Notes: generated from the sequence alone by a model not told the origin. A DNA stretch of 64,000 nucleotides from Rheum nobile (GCA_027886185.1 WOAB01000188.1:1-64000); one strand, 5' to 3'. Positions 1-11,750 are shown, counted from the stretch's first letter. Translations and numbers: made by a program.

Positions 1-224
1 GTCTTACATATGGATTCTTTTCATATTTATACTACGTTTACATATCTGAATCGGCTAAACCTTCTCCGAGATCTCGGGGGGCCGTCGCAACACATCTGGT
101 CACCTCTGAGATTCCATTAACGTCCCAACGTTTCCTTCCGGTCCCTTTGTCTCACCCTCTTCAAATGGCAGTCTTTACTTGTCTAGTGGGCCGGTCTAGT
201 GGGTTGAATAAACGAGGCCCAACA
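1..224 (-). repeat. T1 3' LTR, partial
   Basis: This stretch matches the inner part of the LTR at 16205-16704 (shared blocks around the TATTTATACTACGTTTACAT and GTCTAGTGGG segments) and ends in GGCCCAACA like the right copy. The left part lies outside the window. Immediately right of it, on the minus strand, is a purine-rich tract (225-236, complement of ATTGCCCCAAAA), the expected polypurine primer next to a 3' LTR. Confidence 0.9.
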
Positions 225-512
225 ATTGCCCCAAAATCAAACTGGGCCGGATATGACAGTTGACGGGACAGTTTGATTTTTTACCTCTTCTCTCCAACGT
301 AATCTTTCTTCTGATTTCCTGTAGGTGTCTAGGTGACGTGGCGTCTTCTAATGTTTTCTTTCTTTTTTCATGGCATTTCTGAGATCCAAGAAGAATCGGG
401 TTACACCTACGGTCTTGGCGAGAAGGAAATCCTCTTCACCCTAGGGCTCGTAAGTCTGGAGGATTCTCTGCTTGGTACTCTGACCCAACCAGAATTGGAC
501 AAGATGGAAGAG

Positions 513-1360
513 TGATGAGTGTCAACCACCCATCAATAGGAGCTTCAAGTTCCGGTGACTAGGGCCCGGGCCCGAGCCCGATCCATGGCCCAAGCCATCA
601 CCGCCCTAGTCACTGTGCCCTCACGAGCCAAGGCACTGAAGAGCCGCCAACCCAAGGACCGAGCCTACTCTTGTGCCTCACTTCAGAGTAGCCAAGGCGC
701 CGACGCCTCAATGCCACGACACTCAAGAATCTGATGCTTCAATTCCAAGGCATTTAGACGCGCGTCCCTATCCAAGCCTTTATGGCTTTTATCCCTTTCC
801 TCTTTAGTTAATTAATCATGTATTTGTCTTTCTATTTTGGACATGTGGACCCATTTGCAAATGGGCTCCTAGTTCACCCAAAAACCCTAGACTACTTAAG
901 CCATTTTTGGCTTCCTTGCTCATTAGTTGAAGAATAGAGAAATGGACATTGCCTTGGGTTAGAGGAATACCTCCCTAAGGTCTCCCACTTATTTCTTTCA
1001 ACTCAAGCTCTCAAATCCTTTCTTCTCTCCCTCTCAATGTCACTTTCTCTCAAGCTAATCCTCCAAATTCGTTAGATCCAAGATTCCACCAGCCAAGGAA
1101 CCTCTAAGAGAGGTTTCCCTTGGCCACGTTGCCGCGTGCCGCCGGCCAGCCCTAGCGGGGGCCGGCCCTTCACGCTCTTTCTCCGCCAGTCGTGCCTCCC
1201 CACGGTCAACCTTGAGCCCCCTCGGCATCCCTTCGGTGTTTCCAGCTTCCCCCCGGTCGTGAGCCTCTTCCAAGAGCCTTAGGAGGCCGTCCAAACTCAA
1301 GAGCGAAGGAGAAGCCCTTGCTTGGTCCGATCTAGCTCCTTGGAAAGAAAAACCTTGACT
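513..1360 (+). mobile_element. Probable chromovirus solo LTR inside T1
   Basis: The segment starts TGATGAGTGTC and, at about 553-640, reads PVTRARARARSMAQAITALV on the plus strand. That is the typical C-terminal tail of chromovirus pol, which in CRM-like elements is encoded within the LTR. A CTACTTAAGCC promoter-like site is near 891. AAGAG occurs directly before (508-512) and directly after (1361-1365), which would be the 5-bp target duplication. The weak point is the right end, which reads CT rather than the usual CA, so the right boundary may be off. Confidence 0.55.
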
Positions 1361-1365
1361 AAGAG

Positions 1366-2440
1366 GCTTGATTCTCATCACTAGAAATAGGTCAGTTCCC
1401 AGTCGAAACAGTAGCGCATCTTCCGCACCCCTCATGAGCGAGACGACTGGCACCGGGAAGGTTGGGTATTGCTTTTTTGAATATCCCTTTAAGATCGGTC
1501 ATTCTTTCCATTTATCCAGCCTTGTCGGAACTTTCTTGTCGTCCTGAAACTCGCCCCTTGTCAAGTCATGCCCCATGCATGGCGTTTGCTTAGAGTAGTC
1601 GACCTCTTGGTTTCTAGTGTTAATGTTGATTTTGATTTCGATGCTTTATGGTATACCTATTACTTGAGTAGTCACAGGTCGTCTAGGTTTCAACTGCGCC
1701 TCCGGCGGGGTAAATCTCACTATTGCCTTGAATCTTGATGTTAACGACCGCATATGGAGATCCCGATTTTTCTTGTGGAGTGACGGTCGATTGAAGGGGG
1801 TGTTGATTGCTCTTTCTTGCTCTCGGACTGGAGGAAGACATGTATAGTATTTGTCCTTTTAGATTTTTTATCGGACGTCTTCTAAACTTTTGCTCACATG
1901 TATCCTTTGGAAGTGCTCGATCCGGGAAGAAACTGAAGGCTTGATTTCGAGGCGAAAGACTTTGGCACTGCTTGCCCTCCCTCAGATCGACCGGTCATTC
2001 AAGAATATTAACTTTGTAGCGTCCAACCCAATCAGTAAGTCGACTCCTTCAACTTCCATAACCAAAGGCACCTGTTCGTTCCTACATGTATGCATTTGGT
2101 TGGTTTTCGGGCTCGTCGTATGCTTACTATGTTGCACTTTCCTGACAGCATCTCGTGGAGGAAGGTCGAGTGCTCGCCTCTCCGGAAAGAGTCTCTTGGA
2201 ACACAAGATCTCTGCTGCCAAGGCGTCGACATCGACCAAGTCATCGCCCTAGATTTGCCACCGTCAAAGACTTCTGGGGACAAAAAGGAAGGCGGTCGCT
2301 GCTGCGGAGGCGTTAGTGGACGTACTTAAAGACAATCTTTAGGTGACCTGCTTCAAACTTTGGATCCTGAGGCTAAGAAATAGATTGGGGATCTTCACCC
2401 GATTGACTGTATCGACGAGGCGGGGGGCAGCAACCTAGAA
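1366..2440. other. T1 3' untranslated / antisense-ORF region
   Basis: Between the inserted LTR and the main antisense exon there are only short plus-strand readings (for example 1890-2252 and 2090-2329). They probably hold further decayed exons of the antisense coding region and introns. No recognised domain was found. On the minus strand this would be the non-coding stretch between integrase and the 3' LTR. Confidence 0.4.
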
Positions 2441-3547
2441 GGTATGTGCAGAGTCATTTAAATGTATGCATTTTTTTTAACTGATTACATGATCTTTTGT
2501 ATACAGGCTCTTCAGTATTTCATTGTGGCGTCTTCAACCATGCAGGCATTGAGCGATGGGGCCGACAAACATATCGCCCAGGTTGAAGGCCAACTTAAGG
2601 CGACCAACAGTCGTGCAAAGGCGGCTGAGAGTAAGCTGGCCTCCACTAAGAAGAAACTGAAGGAAGTCCAAGCCCGATTTGAGGAGTTGGAGAACAATGT
2701 TGAGGCGCTTCGGATTAGGGACGCTCAAATCGCCAGTGATGTTGGAGCCTATTATTGCATCAAGTCTCGCGTCGAGATGATGGAGGAGTATGCTGCGAGG
2801 ACCCATTATGTCTGGAATATTGAGGATGAGAAGGCTACTATGGATCTTATCTACCCCAATGGGAATCCTAGTGAGAAGTTGTTCAAGCTTGCCAGCTTGG
2901 GCGAGGACGAGAAAAAAAAAGAAGGCGAATGAAGGTGTTGCTGAAGATGTGCCAAAGGCGGCTCCTGGTGGTAGCAAAGGGTCAGAAGACCTCTCCTGCA
3001 AATGTTGATGAAAGGTCAGGCGAATCTTAGTCCTTTATGTATTGACAATGATAATGGTGTGCTTGAGTTGTGTTGTTGACGCCCCGACTCATAACATTTT
3101 ATGTTGTGCCCCATCGTGGAGATGGGATGGATAATTGTTTTGGCGAACCGTCTACCATCACGGATCGCGTATTATGAATGCTTTTGTTTTTTGCATACCT
3201 TGTTTTTATTTGCTTTGTTTTGCAGGTGGACTTGTCAGTCACGTCTCAGTTGAATCATGTGTTGTTGGTCGGGCTGAACTGTAATTGTGGTTGCTAGTAT
3301 GACATGTCGTGTATTTCCATGGAAGTGTTTCGTTGTGTTCGGATAAGACATGTACCTTATTTAGGACAAGTCTTGTAAAATTATGTCTTGTTTTTGTTCC
3401 TCTATTCCCTGTTTGACGATCGATCGTGTAATGTAAGCGCTTTAATGTATGAAAGTGTTTGTTTGCACAATTGTGACTTTGTCCCGAGGCCTCTTGTCAT
3501 ATTTCTGTTCAAGACACGTAAAACACATAGAAAAGGTCAAGGGGTGA

Positions 3548-3569
3548 CCGTTGGGTGTGAGCCCAACGG
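3548..3569. other. Conserved hairpin in Tat element 3' region
   Basis: A perfect 8-bp inverted repeat, CCGTTGGG and CCCAACGG, with loop TGTGAG. The same hairpin with the same loop is at 46063-46084 in the related element T2. It lies just beyond the end of integrase, before the antisense ORF. Confidence 0.6.
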
Positions 3570-3609
3570 CCCTTCGATGCTTAAGTCAGTAAAGGGTTAG
3601 ACAAATATA

Positions 3610-4912
3610 ATCAACTAGATACAACTTTGAATGGGTTGCGTTCTAGCATCGTGGGAGTGGTTGTCCGTCCTTCATTTCGAGTCGATATGATCCTTGGCGG
3701 ATAATCTCTTTAACAAGATATGGCCCTTCCCAATGAGGTGCCAGTTTTCCGTCTGCTAGGTCCTTAGTATTTTGGAATACTCTCTTTAGAACCAATCCCT
3801 TACTTTGAATACCTTGACATGTACGTTTTTGTTGTAGCTTCTGGCGACTTGATGTTGATACCTTACCATTCGAATTCTTGTTTTCTCCCTGATTTCATCT
3901 GCGGTGTCTAGGTTATGAGATAACTCGATGTCGTTCTGCTCTGGGGTTTATAGCCCATATCTGGTTGTCAAGACGAGGAGTTCAACAGGTATAACTGCTT
4001 TGCTCCCATAGACCAATGAGAAGGGAGATTGTCCAGTCGCATTCTTCGGGGTAGTCCTGTCGGACCAAAATATCAAGGGGAGTTTGTGTGCCCATTTTGC
4101 TTTTTCCCCTGTGAGTTGGTTCTTGAGGTTGTTTATGATGATCTTGTTACTGAACTCAGCTTGGCCGTTAGATTGTAGGTATCGTGGCGTGGACATGACG
4201 AGGTTGATGTTCCATTGTTTGTAAAAGGATCGCGTCTTGTTACCGATGAATTGGAGCCATTGCCGCATACGATTTTTGATGGCATACCAAATTTGCATAC
4301 AATGTTACGTTTTATATATGAAATGACGTGTTTTTCTTTTACCTCTTGATATGCTTCAACTTCAATCCATTTAGAAAAATAGTCAGTCATAGCAAGGAAG
4401 AAGGCGCGTTCTCCTGATACTGGTGGTAGTTTCCCTACAATGTCCATTCCCCATATCATGAATGGCCAAGGTTCTAGCATCGGCTATAGCATTTTCGGTG
4501 GTTGATGGGTGATGGGCAAGTGCCGTTGGCAGGCATCAAAATTTTTGACATAGTTTGTTGCGTCTTTGTTCATTGTCGGCCAATAGTACCCTGTCCTGGG
4601 AGCTTTACCTGATAGGCTACGTCCTCTAGTGTGGTTTCCACATTCTCCGCCGTGTAAGGATTATAGGATGTGTTTGACTTTGGTAGTCTTTAGGCACCGC
4701 AGGTATAACCTTGTGATAGATCGTTTGCAAAAAATATCGTCTTTTATGTCAAAGGTTGTTGATCGTACCTTAAGTTTCGTGGCTTCCCCTTTGTCTGTTG
4801 GGAGTGTGCCGTCTTTTAGCCATTTGATGTAAGGTGTGGTCCAGTCGTCTTGATCGTTTATGACATCGTCCTTGGTGTCGTCGCCTACTTCTGCTAAGAC
4901 CACTTCTTCCAA
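3610..4912 (-). pseudogene. T1 integrase (decayed)
   Basis: Minus-strand readings give an N-terminal part (4912-4661), the catalytic core (4480-4133: motif WGMDIVGKLPP with the first Asp, then FGMPSKIVCGNGS) and the later core and C-terminal part (4298-3948 and on to about 3610). The second catalytic Asp, expected in the motif DNGSQF, is Gly here (CGNGS), and a frameshift follows at once. The product would insert T1 cDNA into the host genome. The frameshift, the lost active-site residue and stops make it inactive. Lineage context is Tat. Confidence 0.85.
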
Positions 4913-5085
4913 GGGCAGTTCGTCTACTGCTCGAGTATCATTGCAGCTGGTTGCTTTGTGATTCTTACAGACTGGAGTTGTGACGTGTGGTAGTGGGTGA
5001 GTGGGATGTTGCGGAAGTTGTTAGGGTGTAGGGCCGACCCGAGGTTTGCGAGGGCATCGGCTTGAGTGTTGAGGTCGCCTAGGAC

Positions 5086-5531
5086 TAGACCTGATCAAAC
5101 GCGGGCCGGGCCTGAGCCAAATTTTAAGCCTGTTTGCCCAACATGCTAATCGTGCCCGCCCGGAAGAGCGGGCCGGCCCGCATGTCATATAACCTATTTT
5201 TAAATTATTTTTTTACTATATTTTTTTAAAAAAATTGGTATTTAACGGGCCGAGCCGGCCCGTTAAATTATTTTTTTTATGTATTTTTTAGGCTATATTT
5301 ATTTTTTTAATGTATTTTTTTAATATATTTTTATATAATTAAAATTTTATACGGGCCATAGGCCGGGCCGAGCGGCCCGTACGGGCTTGACCCTGTTACC
5401 GGGCCCGGCCCACCAGCCCGAACGGGCCGGGCCAACCGGCCCGTTCGGACTAAAACCCTTGTCCAAGCCCGTATTGCTTGGCGGGCGGGCCGGGCCAGGC
5501 GGGCGGGCCGGCCCGCGTTTGCTCAGGTCTA
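5086..5531. mobile_element. hAT-type MITE with GC-rich arms
   Basis: Terminal inverted repeats of about 26 bp: left starts TAGACCTGATCAAACGCGGG; the right end, read in reverse complement, starts TAGACCTGAGCAAACGCGGG. They are flanked by an exact 8-bp target duplication CCTAGGAC (5078-5085 and 5532-5539), the size expected for hAT. The arms are packed with GGCCCG/GGGCC repeats around an A/T-rich core, and there is no transposase. It splits the RNase H region of T1 just before the motif ADALANLG. Confidence 0.9.
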
Positions 5532-5539
5532 CCTAGGAC

Positions 5540-6570
5540 TTGCCCGATGGTGAAATTTTGGAATTTTTTATTAACCCTTTGAGAACTTCCAGGTAGGCCA
5601 TTATCCTGTCATCTTTGGTGGCATACGACCCTTGTACCTGATTGACAGTTAGGAGGGAGTCGCAAATCACCTTGATAATCTAGATTGCAAGGTTTTGCGT
5701 GAGCGTCAGTTCGAATATGAGTGCCTCATAATCTGCCTCATTGTAGGTCGAGTTCCATTCACACCTCACAGCTTGGGCTATATAACCCACTTGTGGTGAT
5801 TTCAGTACAACTCCTAGCCCGACTCTTCTTACATTTGATGCTCCATCCGTGGGGAGTTGCCATATGCCCTTGTCTTCTTTGGTCGTTAGCTGTGCAACTT
5901 CATTCGCGGCTTCCTGTTCCAGTGCTGGACTGAAATCGGCCACAAAGTCTGTCAAAGCTTGAGACTTGATTGCTGTCCTTGGACCATATTCGATGTCGAA
6001 GCCGCTCAAATGTATCGCCCATTTTGCCATTTGTCATGTGAATTCTGGTTTCCTCATGATGGCTTTCATAGGATGATTAGTTCTCACAATAATAACGTGT
6101 GATTCGAAATAGGGTCTTAGTTTGTTTGAGGCCATTACCAGAGCCAAGACTAAATTTTCGAGTGATGTGTACCTTGTTTCGGCCGAGAGTAGAGAGCGAC
6201 TCACGTAATAGACTGGAGACTGTTTCCCGTCCTTTTATCTTGTCAGGACTACACTTACTGCCGACTCCGATATTGCAAGATATAATGGTAGTGACTCATC
6301 GTCCTTTGGTTGGGTCAGTAGGAGTGGACTTGCTAGATATGTTTTCAGGTCTTGGAAGACTTGTTTGTGTGCTGCCGTCCATTCGAACGACTTATTATTC
6401 TTTAGAGCTTCATAGAAAAGCTTGCATTTGTCGGAGGATTTGGATATGATTATGTTGAGTGCTGCTATCCTCCCTGTTAATTTTTGGACATCCTTGACGC
6501 ATCTGGGGGACTTTAGATTGACGATTGCCTTAATTTGGTCCGGGCTCGCTTCTATTCCCCTTTGTGTCAC
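5540..6570 (-). pseudogene. T1 RT end, RNase H and second (archaeal-type) RNase H
   Basis: The minus-strand reading resumes exactly where nested element A1 broke the RT (6570): the RT connection with GIEASPDQI and LTGRIAALN, the first RNase H with degenerate catalytic region, then from about 5930 a second RNase H-like domain (WQLPTDGASN..GLGVVL and NEADYEALIFEL). A second, archaeal-type RNase H is a published hallmark of Tat elements. Stops are present at about 6235, 6030 and 5680, and the hAT MITE at 5086-5531 cuts the domain before its C-terminal end (reading continues at 5077-5000). Confidence 0.85.
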
Positions 6571-6575
6571 CATGT

Positions 6576-7883
6576 TGACGAGGCTAAAGTCGTTATGCCT
6601 ATCAAAGTAATCCTAAAAAACCTAACTAATTATAGTAGGCAAGTAAGGGTCGAATCCCACAGGGAGGTAGCAATCTTTCTAAGTGCAAAATGTTGTATGC
6701 CAAAGGTAACTAAAGGGGGAGGGGGGGGGGGGGGTTTGGTTTGTTTCAATGTAACAAAGTAAATAAAAGCAAAAGATGTAATCAATTGGTGAGAAGTAAC
6801 TTAGCCAGACAAATATCAACCATTCAGTTTGATTGGTTGATCATTGATTATCTCTAATTCCTACCTATGAATATTCATATTCCTTTTCTTAAGTTATAAA
6901 CAGGACAAACAGACCCTGAGAATACTAACTATCAAATAACCAGGAAAACCTCCAGATTCAATTCAATGGCAGCAATAAGCACATGAATTTCAATAGATAC
7001 ATGCAAGTGCAACAAACAATCTTACTATGCATGCAATCAATTCTCTCTACAATAAACTAGTCCAAACAGTTCTTAGAATATCGCAGTTGCTACTTTGAAT
7101 TAGGTATTTCAAACAGAAATAACCAAACCCTAGCAATAGATAATTACTAATATCAACTAGATGACCAGGCCAGTCAAATCAGCAAGAATCAATGGGATTA
7201 AGCACAAGAGAATCAATACATTCAAAGGAAAAGAAATAGAATTATAATCTCACAACCAAATACAAACGAAGGCTTCAATCGTCGGACTAAGCAATAGTTG
7301 CTTAGTTTTTCATAGTCTTCAAAGCGTAAAAACTCTAAGGGAAAAACTACACGATAATGAATAATGAAAAGGCTGCTAATGAAAAGAAAGATATAACCTA
7401 GCAAAACCTAGTTTCCATAAGATAGGAAACAATATCCTAAAAGGAAATAAAATAAACTAACGGAAATAAAAGAAATAAAATAAAATAAAATAAAATAAAA
7501 CGAAGTTCGGACGAAGCGAAATCCCGCTTCCGCGTCTGTGAACAGTATCCGCGACCGCGGCTTATCTTCCGCGACCGCGGAAATGTTCCTGTTGTCTTCG
7601 CTGTCTTCGTGTGTTCCGCGACCGCGGCATGGCCTTCCGCGCCCGCGGAAATCTTTCTGCATCAATCTTCAGCTTCTCACGGCTCTTCCTTCTTCTGCTT
7701 GCGGTCTTCTCGTGGTGGCTTCTTCTTCAACTCCTTAAGTCTTCATTTGGGCACTCAAAACCACCAAATCAACATTTCTTCTCCACAACTCCATTCTCAT
7801 AACTTATGCTCTAAATCCATAGAAATGGCACCCAAAACTCTGGTAACAACTCCTAGATAAGCATTACAAAGTAGAGCTGATCA
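6576..7883 (-). repeat. A1 3' LTR
   Basis: 1308-bp LTR, TG...CA. It differs from the right copy by scattered substitutions and small indels, including a poly-G run at about 6720-6734. Between 7548 and 7650 it carries four copies of the palindromic motif TTCCGCGACCGCGGAA or close variants. Confidence 0.93.
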
Positions 7884-7892
7884 AATTCCCCC
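7884..7892 (-). promoter_or_regulatory. A1 polypurine tract
   Basis: The minus strand reads GGGGGAATT immediately next to the 3' LTR, the priming site for plus-strand DNA synthesis. Confidence 0.75.
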
Positions 7893-9226
7893 ATGCTTAA
7901 ACCTTGCTCGTCCTCGAGTAAGCTAATAGAAACATACTCCTCCAATGAAATACCCAAGGTCTCAGGAAGCACAACAAAACTATCTCCACTAAGAACTACA
8001 CCTAAACATTAATCTCCAAGTACCAAAACACTCAACACAACATACAAGCTTTAAAGGAAAGCAGAGTCCTTCCCCAAGCTTAACCCGAACACCATAGAGT
8101 GAATAAAAATATCTAATCCTAGCCTCCATCTATCTTCTTATACCTCTCAGAGTCACCTACCCGAATCCTCCTTATATCACCTCTTCTTATGTCACCACGC
8201 CAGGAAAAATAAGGAATCCTAATAATCACTCTTCTTCTTTTCACTCATTTTGCCAAGGCGCCCTTTCGGGTTTTCACCAAGCCACTCATTTCATTTTTCA
8301 ATAGATGGGCTCACAAAACTCACATCACTCTTGACCTCATATTACCCCAGCCTAATGCTGGTCCAAGCCACCTGCTTATTACCTAAGCCGCCCTTTCGGG
8401 TTTTCGACTTATCCCAAGATTTATTTTTGTCTTTTTTTCATATTATTGACTTTTTCTATTTTATTTTTTATTTTTATTCAGACGACTAGCAAGTATAGAT
8501 CACTCTCCCATTCTTAAACATTGCATTGTCCTCAATGTAATGAAAGACAAAAAAGATGAAGCACAGGGAAAAGCAGAAAAGTACTCACACCGTCGCCGAG
8601 GTGGCCTGGATGTGGATGTTGGTGCTGGCGGTAACGCAATGAAAGCACATGTCGCTGGTGTTGCGGTGGTCCTCCTCAAATAAACTCCACATGCAACAAA
8701 AAAGTACCACTGTAAGCTATAGTGGTACATCAAAGAAACGGGGTTGCACGGGCCTTCAACGAACATAGAATTTGAGCCCAAGTGTAATCGTGTTGTGGGA
8801 TTTGGTGTTCCTCCTCAACAGCTGTCGAATGTCGGGCCATCATCGGTGCCAAATAAAAATGTGGGGCTAATGTCTTCTCCTTGGCAGCATGATGCACACC
8901 GTTCGTGAAGTAAACGTCGTACAGCTGGGCCGCAATCGCGGAAATGAGGCCACGGTCGCGAAAAAACGTCAAACTTTTTTTTTGTATTTTTTTTTCAGGT
9001 AAGGGGATTTACGGTGGAAAATCCATGGTCGCGGATTCGCGTCTGGTGCGAATTGAACACCGTCTTCTACGTTTAGCTTCGGGTCTCCTACCTGTATTTT
9101 AGTCTAAAAACAAAACAAGACAAATAAAAACTTGAAATGAAAAGACACGAAAAGAAATACACACCTCGGGTTGCCTCCTGAGCAGTGCCTTGGTTATTGT
9201 CGCAGCTCAACATAATGCTTTCCAAC
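7893..9226 (-). other. A1 3' region, no intact gene
   Basis: No supported gene. On the minus strand the region runs from the end of the protease part through a short stretch resembling the end of Athila integrase (around 9160-9195, the counterpart of 59740-59765 in A2) into untranslated DNA. Copies of the GC-rich palindrome occur near 8935-8970 and 9020-9040. Short open readings at 8500-8972 show no domain. Confidence 0.6.
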
Positions 9227-9535
9227 TCAGCTTGGGTTGCTCACATCAACCGAACACTTGGGGTTACCATCAGGAGGGTGTCTCTTTGCATCGTCAATGT
9301 TGAATCCAACCCTCACCCCATCAAACTCCATTGTGAGCGAACCACTGCTCACATCGATCTTTGTATTTGCCGTCTTCATAAACGACCTACCTAACATCAC
9401 AGGGGCTGCATGTTTGTCTTGTCCCGTATCCATCACAAAGAAATCCGCAGGGAAAATAAGCTTATCTACTTCTACCAGAACATCCTGCACGACTCCCTTG
9501 GGATACACATAGGACATATTCGCTAATTGAATCAC
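9227..9535 (-). pseudogene. A1 protease C-terminal part
   Basis: A 102-residue reading continuing the retropepsin domain that begins in the preceding gag-protease reading. It has the conserved second half (DFFVMDTGQDKHAAPVMLGR, then a LGRSFM-like block). The protease would cut the Gag-Pol polyprotein. A stop separates it from 9548-10186. RT does not follow. Confidence 0.75.
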
Positions 9536-9547
9536 TGTCCCTGTCTT

Positions 9548-11750
9548 CTATAATGGCCCAAGCTCCAAGGATTCGTACAGTGAGAGAGGCAGTACATTTA
9601 TAGATGCACCCAAATCCAGCATGGCTTTATCGAACGTGGTGTCACCTATTTTGCAGAGAATGCTGAACATGCCTGGGTCATTGCACTTCTTTGGCAACCG
9701 CTTTTGTAGCATAGCGGAGACATTCTCACTAACATGGACTTTCTTCTTCGCTTTCACAACTTTCTTTCTCTTAATCTTGCACAGTTCCTTCAAAAATTTT
9801 GCATAGCGAGGGATGCTCTTAACTAGCTTGATCAAAGGAATGTTTACCTCGCAGTTATTAAAGGTCTCGAATAGTTCCTTGTCATTCTCCAGCCTCCTGG
9901 TATCCTTCAGTGCCTCGGGAAAGGGTGTGGGTGGTTTCAGCGAACCGAGCGGAGGAAAAGACGGATGAACATAATCGTCGTGGGCAGCTTCGAAAGGATT
10001 TGGGTCGCCAGTGGCCTTTTCGCGGTCGCAGATTGGGTCCCGCGGTCGCGGAACTTCGCCTGCAGCTTTGGATGTGCCAGGAAGAAATCCGCGGTCCCAG
10101 ATTGTATTCCGCGGTTGCGGATCTTCAGATTTTTCTTCTTCTCCAGAAACTTTTCCGCGGTCGCGGAAAAAGTTCGGAAAATTCACCGCCTTCAGGTGTG
10201 TTTCCGCGGTCGCAGATGTGCATTCTGCGGCCGCAGAAATTATTCTGTTGCCCTCGAACGTCTTCGTTAGTAGCCTCCGTTACTTCCTTCATTTGTGTTC
10301 CGCTCCTTAACGTCATCGCACAAACATTCTCCCTCGGGTTTGCTACCGTTTGAGATGGTAGCTTCCCCGAATCCCGGGCTTCCAGTTTGCTCACTGCTAG
10401 GGAAATCTTCCCTACTTGCTTCTCCAAGTTCTGAATACTAGACTTCATCTCTTGATTCTGTTGGACCATAGTGTTTGCCAACGTCGATACGCTCTGAGCG
10501 AGAGACCTGATCATGTCATCACCGGACATAGATGAACTTGCATTTTGTCCTTGAGGTCTTGGATCATATGGAGCTCTGAATTGTTGTTGTTGACCTCCAG
10601 GCCGCTGAAATTGTTGTTGTTGCTGTAAGAACTGTGGCGGCCTCTGGTGGAACTCTTGATTATCATGACCTTGAGGAAGATTCTGCTAGTTCCCGTATCT
10701 CAAATTAGGGTGATCTCTCCACCCTGGATTGTATGTGCTGTACGGGTCATATCTGTGTCTAGGAGGGCCGAAACCTCCTATAGCATTTACTTCAGCAGTG
10801 GGCTCCTGGAGCGTGGGACATGCATCCGTAGGGTGCATCGTGTCATAGCAGATCCCACAAGACTTGACTTGCTGCTGGCAACCCTTCATCATAAATCTCC
10901 TTCATCTCAGCCATCTCAGAAATTAGTGAGGACGATGGCTGAGAGTCTGCAGCCTTGACTGCTTGGGCGCTCGCCCTCTTACTAAACTGTCTTGAGCCCT
11001 CATATAGCTCAAAGAAAATCTCAAAAGCTATAGCCAACGTCTTGTTTAGAATATTTCCATCACATGCTGCGTTCACCATTCTTCTCTCATCATCAAGAAG
11101 CCTACCATACAAATAAAGTACGAGGTCTTGGTCAGAATACCCATGGTAGGGACAACTTGAGATCAGCCTGTTGAACCGCTCGTAGTACTCATACAACGTC
11201 TCAGTAGCATGTTGCTAATATTCCTCTTCAGGCTATTGAGCTTGGTTACAGGGAAGTACTTCTCCAGGAAGGCTTTCTTCATTTTAGCCCATGTGTCTAT
11301 GCTTCCTGGGACAAATAGTAGAACCAATCATTGGCTGAATCCTTCAGAGAGAACGAAAAGGCCCTCATCTTGATCTGGTCCTTAGTAATATTTTGTGGCT
11401 TCATACTACTGCAGACCGCGTGGAATTCAGACAGATGCTTGTTCGGGGTCTTCTCCACTCATCCCATGGAAGTGGGGTAATAAGTAAATCAACCCAGATT
11501 TGAGCTCGAAATTCACGCCATCTGCCAACTCTGGAAATTACACAGCAAGCGGTTGCTGCTCTAGATTCGGGACAGTCAACTGCCTCAAAGTCGGTGCTTC
11601 CTCAGCCATCTCCAGTTGCGTACGGGCTGCTACACGGTTTCTGGAAAGTGTTCGTTCGATTTCTGTATCAAAATCTAAAAGTGGGGAGTCAGTAGCACGG
11701 GTGTAGACCATAAGATAGGTCCACACAAAAGTTGGCACACAAAAAAACAC
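9548..11750 (-). pseudogene. A1 gag and protease N-terminus, frameshifted
   Basis: Four minus-strand readings together make a Gag. 11750-11538 is the N-terminus. 11196-10843 is the retrotransposon gag domain (YEYYERFNRLISSCPYHGYS). 10892-10686 holds a CCHC knuckle with spacing C-x2-C-x4-H-x4-C. 10529-10125 and 10186-9548 carry the block around CAMTLRSG and then the protease active site LDLGASINVLP, with Asp-Leu-Gly in place of Asp-Ser/Thr-Gly. Gag would form the particle coat. Between about 10010 and 10240 the reading is full of Arg-Asp-Arg-Gly-like stretches coded by copies of the GC-rich palindrome also found in the LTR, and the frame changes inside this stretch. Confidence 0.8.

Larger units (their letters stand above)
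370..3230 (+). pseudogene. T1 antisense coding region (Retand-type aORF), interrupted
   Basis: Plus-strand coding signals lie opposite to T1 gag-pol, between integrase and the 3' LTR. An ATG at 370 opens a short basic, serine-rich reading (MAFLRSKKNRV...), and a consensus splice donor GTAAGT follows at 450. A 13xx-1490 stretch resumes after an inserted LTR. The clearest exon is about 2506-2932: it begins after an intron with donor GTATGTGCAG near 2441 and acceptor TATACAG at 2505, and encodes a long Ala/Lys/Glu coiled coil. A further acceptor TTTTGCAG lies at 3218-3225 and is conserved in T2 at 45736-45743. Antisense ORFs in this place are known for Retand and Grande-type elements; their function is unsettled. 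Exon joins are inferred. Confidence 0.6.

Noticed and set aside
1055..1453. 132-aa minus-strand reading
   Set aside because: It spans the inserted LTR border and has no domain; a by-product of GC-rich LTR sequence.
6720..6734. Poly-G and poly-C runs (also 32558-32577, 59281-59292, 59690-59704) as functional sites
   Set aside because: Homopolymers of uncertain length, likely slippage or sequencing ambiguity; I give them no role.
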